Assembly: GCF_001578185.1 (NCBI RefSeq)
Contig: NZ_CP011008.1
Location: forward strand, 5,112,001-5,176,000
Source: Peribacillus simplex
Lineage (GTDB): Bacteria; Bacillota; Bacilli; Bacillales; DSM-1321
DNA: 64,000 nucleotides
Direction: 5' to 3'
The notes below the pieces were generated by a model that worked only from the letters and a program-made list of their open reading frames with translations, was not told where the DNA came from and ran no database searches. Both the position numbers and the translations under genes were made by a program. Shown here piece after piece: positions 59,909 to 64,000 of the stretch; positions within the stretch are counted from its first letter, which is position 1; every line of letters starts with the position of its first letter.

Positions 59909-60965
59909 TTTCCAGCCTTGAAGATTGGTCTTCCATGATTAAAGCATCCACGACATCATCCAGTTTACCTTCCATGATTTGATCCAGCTTTTGAATCGTT
60001 AAACCAATGCGGTGGTCAGTAACGCGGTTTTGCGGGAAGTTATACGTGCGAATCCTTTCGGAACGATCGCCCGTACCAACAGCAAGCTTCCTATTTTGAT
60101 CATATTCCGCCTGCACTTCGCGATGGATTTTATCATACACCCTGGCACGCAAAACCTTCATCGCTTTTTCTTTGTTCTTGATTTGTGATTTTTCATCTTG
60201 ACAGGATACAACCGTATTAGTCGGAATATGAGTCAATCGCACCGCTGACATGGTCGTATTGACACTTTGCCCTCCAGGACCGCTTGATGCAAAGGTATCG
60301 ACACGAACATCCTTATCATGGATCTCGACTTCCACTTCCTCGGCTTCGGGTAAAACGGCAACCGTGGCTGTAGATGTATGAATCCGTCCACCTGATTCAG
60401 TTTCAGGCACTCGCTGAACCCGATGGGCTCCATTTTCGAATTTCAATTTTGAATAAGCGCCATTGCCATTAATCATGAATATGATTTCCTTGTAGCCTCC
60501 AAGCCCGGTAGGACTCGCTTCAATGACTTCAGTCCGCCAACCCTGCACTTCTGCAAAACGGCTATACATTCGGTATAAGCTACCTGCAAATAAAGCCGCT
60601 TCATCTCCGCCTGCCGCTCCGCGGATCTCCATGATTACGTTCTTATCATCGTTAGGGTCTTTCGGAATGAGCAATATTTTCAGTTTATCCTCAAGGCCTT
60701 GTATGGTCTCTTCGAGTTCATTGATCTCTTCTTTTACCATTTCACGCATATCCGCATCAAGTTTGTCCTCCAGCATAGCCTTAGCTTCCTGAAGTTGCTC
60801 ACGAACCGCTTTATATTCTTTATAAGTCGATGCGGTCTCTTGAATACTGGATTGCTCCTTAGAATATTCCCTTAGCTTCTTATTGTCATTAATGATCTCC
60901 GGGTCACTTAATAGTTCATTCAATCTTTCATATCTATCTTCTACTGCTTGCAATCGATCAAACAA
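59895..60965 (-). CDS. prfA: Peptide chain release factor 1
   Basis: Terminates translation at UAA and UAG. 356 residues from the TTG at 60965, exactly the length of B. subtilis RF1, with GAGGTG 5 nt upstream; the open frame extends 54 bases further. Motifs: [14 protein letters not shown] (codon-recognition region), [22 protein letters not shown] with the GGQ peptide-release motif, and [21 protein letters not shown]. Overlaps prmC by 14 bases. Confidence 0.96.
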   Translation of the reverse strand: MFDRLQAVEDRYERLNELLSDPEIINDNKKLREYSKEQSSIQETASTYKEYKAVREQLQEAKAMLEDKLDADMREMVKEEINELEETIQGLEDKLKILLIPKDPNDDKNVIMEIRGAAGGDEAALFAGSLYRMYSRFAEVQGWRTEVIEASPTGLGGYKEIIFMINGNGAYSKLKFENGAHRVQRVPETESGGRIHTSTATVAVLPEAEEVEVEIHDKDVRVDTFASSGPGGQSVNTTMSAVRLTHIPTNTVVSCQDEKSQIKNKEKAMKVLRARVYDKIHREVQAEYDQNRKLAVGTGDRSERIRTYNFPQNRVTDHRIGLTIQKLDQIMEGKLDDVVDALIMEDQSSRLENADE

Positions 60966-61124
60966 ATTATTCACCTCATAATTTTCCAAAACATCTGAAA
61001 CGAATTGGAAGTAATCCATCTTTTCTAACTATAAATAAGTAGTTCAGTGTCCCAGCTCAGTTCACTTCTAGGTTAATTATAGTATAGGTGAATAATCAAC
61101 GTCAAAGAGGATTCAAAATTGTGG

Positions 61125-61580
61125 TTATTTCTTTAACTTAACATCTATTTTATATTGGGGCACAACCCTGGTTATCATGTCTTGAATTCGCCGCTTTTCC
61201 TCATTTCTTTTCTCTTCCGTCTTGATTTCGCCTTTATCATGGACCGTAACATGTATGGTATTGCCATTTAACCACACGGTGCCCGCTTCATAATTAGTTT
61301 TCGACTTAACGACCTCTCGGATTTTATCAATTTCCTGCCCCATGGAAGGGGAATTATTCGATGTTTGATGCGGAGTGTTTAGGACTTGATCCGATGGCCG
61401 TTCCGTTTCATTGTCCCAATCATTATTAGACATACGTTTTAAACCTTTGCCAACAAAAGCCTTTCCATCCCGGGATTGATCGCCATATTCCGAATCATTA
61501 TTTATTGCATTGTCATTTTGACCGCATGCTGTTAGTGCAGCAAGAAAAAAGGCCATCATAAAAACCAGTATTGATTTCAT
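61125..61580 (-). CDS. Small lipoprotein, possibly of the YhcN/YlaJ sporulation type
   Basis: 151 residues from ATG 61580 with GAGGG 6-8 nt upstream. Signal peptide ends in lipobox LTAC (Cys at 19-20). The polar middle is low complexity; the C-terminal 70 residues (IDKIREVVKSKTNYEAGTVWLNGNTIHVTVHDKGEIK ... VVPQYKIDVKLKK) show the I-K-V-x-TVxxNxxxIxV pattern of YhcN/YlaJ-family lipoproteins, which are spore-associated. The family assignment is by eye and moderate. Located between tdk and prfA. Confidence 0.65.
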   Translation of the reverse strand: MKSILVFMMAFFLAALTACGQNDNAINNDSEYGDQSRDGKAFVGKGLKRMSNNDWDNETERPSDQVLNTPHQTSNNSPSMGQEIDKIREVVKSKTNYEAGTVWLNGNTIHVTVHDKGEIKTEEKRNEEKRRIQDMITRVVPQYKIDVKLKK

Positions 61581-61782
61581 ATTATTTCCCTCCATTTTGA
61601 CTAGTTAAACAAGGACATTTCCTAAGTTAGCCTTCCCAAAATGGGGCAATATTTATCTTTTATTTCCCTTCCATGTATTGGTCTTACCACCTGAATGCCT
61701 TTAGAAAGTTTTTTCAACATGGCTTATCCTCTTTCAGAATAAACTCAATTTCCCGTATAAATTACTTAACCATTTCTTCATA

Positions 61783-61816
61783 AAAAAGCACCCTAAGATC
61801 TCAATCGATCCTAGGG
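61783..61816 (-). terminator. Terminator of tdk
   Basis: 10-bp stem with one mismatch (61791-61800 with 61807-61816), 6-nt loop, A run on the left giving a U tract in the minus direction. It lies 10 bases past tdk. Nothing else was seen in 61581-61782. Confidence 0.75.
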
Positions 61817-61825
61817 CACCATCAT

Positions 61826-62431
61826 TCAAATATGTTCTTTAATCCCGACAGCCTGCTTACCTGGAACTTCGTGATGATGGCGGCAGCGGGGCTCGTATGA
61901 TTCCGATGCACCCACAAGGATGATCGGCTCATCATAGGAGGCCGGCGCCCCATCTATCAATCGCTGTGTCCTGCTCGCAGGTGAACCGCACACTTCACAC
62001 ACAGCCTGCAGCTTAGTCACTGATTCTGCTAGCGACAATAGAACAGGCATAGGACCGAATGGTTCACCTCTGAAGTCTTGATCTAGTCCAGCCATAATCA
62101 CTCGATAACCGCTGTCCGCAAGATGCTGGGCAACCCCGATAATTTCATGATCAAAAAATTGCACTTCATCTATAGCAATGATATCCAGGGGCTTGTCCAA
62201 ATGCTTAAAAATATCAGTTGAATGGGCAATCGGTTTTGCCATCACAGAAGAGCCATTGTGCGATACGACAGCCTCTTCCGCATAGCGATTATCTATAGCC
62301 GGTTTAAATACAGCTATTTGCTCTTTAGCAAATTGAGCACGGCTGACTCGTTTAATCAATTCCTCAGATTTACCTGAAAACATGCTTCCGCAAATAAGCT
62401 CAATCCAGCCTGTTTGTTTCATTACATACAT
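61826..62431 (-). CDS. tdk: Thymidine kinase (type II)
   Basis: Salvage kinase making dTMP. 201 residues. Walker [18 protein letters not shown], Walker [12 protein letters not shown], catalytic Glu in the latter, lasso region [34 protein letters not shown] with a CxxC zinc pair completed by CRHHH near the C-terminus. GGGAG is 11 nt upstream of the ATG. It lies between rpmE and the small lipoprotein gene, as in B. subtilis. Confidence 0.95.
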   Translation of the reverse strand: MYVMKQTGWIELICGSMFSGKSEELIKRVSRAQFAKEQIAVFKPAIDNRYAEEAVVSHNGSSVMAKPIAHSTDIFKHLDKPLDIIAIDEVQFFDHEIIGVAQHLADSGYRVIMAGLDQDFRGEPFGPMPVLLSLAESVTKLQAVCEVCGSPASRTQRLIDGAPASYDEPIILVGASESYEPRCRHHHEVPGKQAVGIKEHI

Positions 62432-62522
62432 GGAAACAGCTACTCCCTTCCACCTGTCGATCCCTTAGCCATAATTGAAGTGGACCCGGCTTTATAAAAA
62501 TTCTTACCTGTTTACAGAAAAT

Positions 62523-62557
62523 AAAAAACAGGCAAGAAAAATACTTGCCTGTTTTTT
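62523..62557. terminator. Terminator of rpmE
   Basis: 14-base arms AAAAAACAGGCAAG/CTTGCCTGTTTTTT (62523-62536 with 62544-62557), 7-nt loop, functional in both directions. It lies 13 bases past the rpmE stop. Confidence 0.9.
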
Positions 62558-62569
62558 AAAAAGTCCGGC

Positions 62570-62770
62570 TTATTTAATACCGTATTTTTTGTTGAAACGA
62601 TCAACACGTCCGCCAGCTTCAGCGAATTTTTGACGACCAGTATAGAATGGGTGGCACTCTGAACAAGTCTCAACTTTGATCTCTTCTTTAACTGAACCAG
62701 TTTCAAAAGTGTTTCCGCAAGAGCAAGATACTTTTGAAAGTTTATAATTTGGATGAATTCCAGTTTTCAT
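62570..62770 (-). CDS. rpmE: 50S ribosomal protein L31 (zinc-binding type)
   Basis: 66 residues from ATG 62770 with GGAG 9 nt upstream. It has the four zinc cysteines, Cys16, Cys18, Cys36 and Cys39 ([19 protein letters not shown]), so it is the zinc-dependent RpmE and not the zinc-independent YtiA/RpmE2 form made under zinc limitation. Its own promoter and a leader hairpin lie between it and rho. Confidence 0.95.
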   Translation of the reverse strand: MKTGIHPNYKLSKVSCSCGNTFETGSVKEEIKVETCSECHPFYTGRQKFAEAGGRVDRFNKKYGIK

Positions 62771-62824
62771 TCTTTTCAGCTCCTTCTGCCCTGAATCATT
62801 CGAAACAGAGTTATATACTTCAAG

Positions 62825-62845
62825 GTGAGGGAAAAGCACCCTCAC
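62825..62845 (-). promoter_or_regulatory. Leader hairpin of rpmE, possible L31 autoregulatory element
   Basis: Perfect 7-bp stem GTGAGGG/CCCTCAC (62825-62831 with 62839-62845), 7-nt loop, in the about 95-nt leader between the promoter and rpmE. Several bacterial groups carry L31-binding leaders; the match to a known motif was not tested. Confidence 0.4.
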
Positions 62846-62870
62846 ATTTATTGTAAAAACACATGAACCC

Positions 62871-62899
62871 ATTATAGCAACTTAAGACTAGTTGTGCAA
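62871..62899 (-). promoter_or_regulatory. Sigma-A promoter for rpmE
   Basis: Minus strand: -35 TTGCAC, 17-bp spacer, -10 TATAAT (perfect). It lies directly past the rho stop and gives rpmE its own transcript. Confidence 0.6.
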
Positions 62900-62919
62900 C
62901 AGTTTGTTTCTTTCACTGT

Positions 62920-64000
62920 TTAAGAACGTTTAACGCTCGCTGGTCCCTTTTTCATTTCTGACATCTCTTCATCCAACTTACTGAAAAACTCTTCATTACC
63001 TTTTGTCTGTTTTAGACGGCGAAGGAATTTCTCTGAGAAATCAGGTGAATCTGACATCGTTTTCCTAATAGCCCATAATTTATCCAGGCGATCTTTCGGA
63101 ATTAACAATTCTTCTTTACGAGTGCCTGAGCGACGGATATCGATTGCAGGGAAGATACGTCTTTCGGCAAGGGCACGGTCTAAATGCAGTTCCATATTAC
63201 CCGTACCTTTAAATTCCTCATAAATGACATCGTCCATTCTCGAACCCGTGTCTACCAATGCCGTAGCAAGGATCGTCAAGCTGCCGCCTTCCTCGATATT
63301 CCTCGCCGCACCGAAAAAGCGTTTTGGACGATGGAATGCAGCAGGGTCAATCCCTCCGGATAGTGTACGCCCGCTCGGCGGAATGACAAGGTTATAAGCA
63401 CGGGCAAGCCGGGTAATGCTATCCATTAAAATGATGACATCCCGTTTATGCTCCACAAGGCGCATAGCTCTTTCCAACACTAGCTCTGCCACCTTTATAT
63501 GGTTTTCAGGCACTTCATCGAACGTTGAACTCACCACGTCTCCAGCAACGGAGCGTTCAATGTCCGTCACTTCTTCCGGGCGTTCATCGATCAACAGTAC
63601 AATCAATTCCGATTCAGGATGGTTCGTGGTTATCGCATTGGCAATTTCTTTGATAAGCATCGTTTTACCAGCTTTTGGGGGTGCGACAATCAGACCACGC
63701 TGTCCAAAACCTACCGGTGCCAAGACATCCATAATTCTAGTTGATAAGTTCTTCGGTGTCGTTTCCAGTTTAATTTGTCTGTTTGGATACAGCGGTGTTA
63801 AGCCTGGAAAATGTACACGCTCCTTAGCCGATTCCGGATTATCGCCATTGACGGCTTCAACATGCAGCAATCCATAATAACGCTCGTTTTCTTTTGGAGG
63901 TCTTACCTTACCGGACACTTTATCTCCATTTCGCAAATCGAATCTGCGGATCTGTGAAGCAGAAATATAAATATCCTCCGAGCTTGGAGAATAATTAATT
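62920..64000 (-). CDS. rho: Transcription termination factor Rho, 5' end outside window
   Basis: RNA-dependent ATPase that ends transcription. The frame is open to the window edge ([25 protein letters not shown]...), so the ribosomal start and the N-terminus are missing; about 360 of roughly 423 residues are visible. Motifs: RNA-binding OB end in [12 protein letters not shown], Walker [16 protein letters not shown], Walker [17 protein letters not shown], and the R-loop/Q-loop region [36 protein letters not shown]. It sits upstream of rpmE as in B. subtilis. No lesion. Confidence 0.96.
   Translation of the reverse strand, partial: INYSPSSEDIYISASQIRRFDLRNGDKVSGKVRPPKENERYYGLLHVEAVNGDNPESAKERVHFPGLTPLYPNRQIKLETTPKNLSTRIMDVLAPVGFGQRGLIVAPPKAGKTMLIKEIANAITTNHPESELIVLLIDERPEEVTDIERSVAGDVVSSTFDEVPENHIKVAELVLERAMRLVEHKRDVIILMDSITRLARAYNLVIPPSGRTLSGGIDPAAFHRPKRFFGAARNIEEGGSLTILATALVDTGSRMDDVIYEEFKGTGNMELHLDRALAERRIFPAIDIRRSGTRKEELLIPKDRLDKLWAIRKTMSDSPDFSEKFLRRLKQTKGNEEFFSKLDEEMSEMKKGPASVKRS

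Overview
The window reads as chromosomal DNA of an endospore-forming Bacillaceae member, close to the Bacillus/Peribacillus simplex type. The evidence is the gene order, which follows the Bacillus subtilis ywq-ywp-ywm-atp-ywl-rho arc, the presence of spoIIID, spoIIQ, spoIID and spoIIR, moderate-to-low GC content, and strong AGGAGG-type ribosome binding sites with many TTG and GTG starts. The genus is an inference from synteny and protein similarity as I recall them; no search was run. Almost every gene lies on the minus strand. No tRNA, rRNA, CRISPR array, prophage or intact insertion sequence was seen.

Region by region (left to right, so against the direction of most transcription). 1-10.2 kb is the most accessory part: an SNF2 helicase cut by the window edge, a divergent LysE exporter/MocR regulator pair, an unknown gene, a 198-bp palindromic repeat flanked by a duplicated terminator, and a 1244-residue secreted subtilase. 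10.4-16.0 kb is a five-gene oligopeptide/dipeptide ABC importer operon preceded by a CodY-like box. 16.3-23.1 kb holds a coiled-coil protein, the ssbB-like gene, ywpF, an Asp/Asn-rich lipoprotein, fabZ, an EpuA-like membrane protein, flhP/flhO, mbl and spoIIID. 23.5-28.8 kb holds spoIIQ, a VanZ-family gene, spoIID, murAA, ywmB and ywzB. 28.9-39.2 kb is an 11-gene complex I operon (nuoABCDHIJKLMN) without the NADH-input genes nuoEFG. 39.6-46.5 kb is the complete atpIBEFHAGDC operon. 46.8-57.6 kb runs through a second subtilase, mnaA, upp, glyA, ywlG, rpiB, a doubly frameshifted chemoreceptor pseudogene, the arginine phosphatase ywlE, mntP and tsaC. 57.6-64 kb has a DnaA-box cluster, spoIIR, prmC, prfA, a lipoprotein gene, tdk, rpmE and the 3' part of rho.

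Functionally, respiratory complex I and ATP synthase sit back to back with separate sigma-A-like promoters. SpoIIR and SpoIIQ, the two forespore-made proteins that signal to or contact the mother cell, both have recognisable sigma-F promoters. SpoIID and SpoIIID are the mother-cell counterparts. MurAA, Mbl and MnaA supply envelope synthesis. Peptide import, two secreted proteases and peptide-responsive regulation suggest a peptide-scavenging lifestyle.

I did not find a convincing new multi-gene system. The observations most worth checking are the NADH-module-less complex I with a 35-residue-repeat NuoC extension, the DnaA-box cluster beside tsaC, the palindromic repeat with its duplicated terminator, the mini-ORF overlapping the atpI start, and the pseudogene deletion between short direct repeats.
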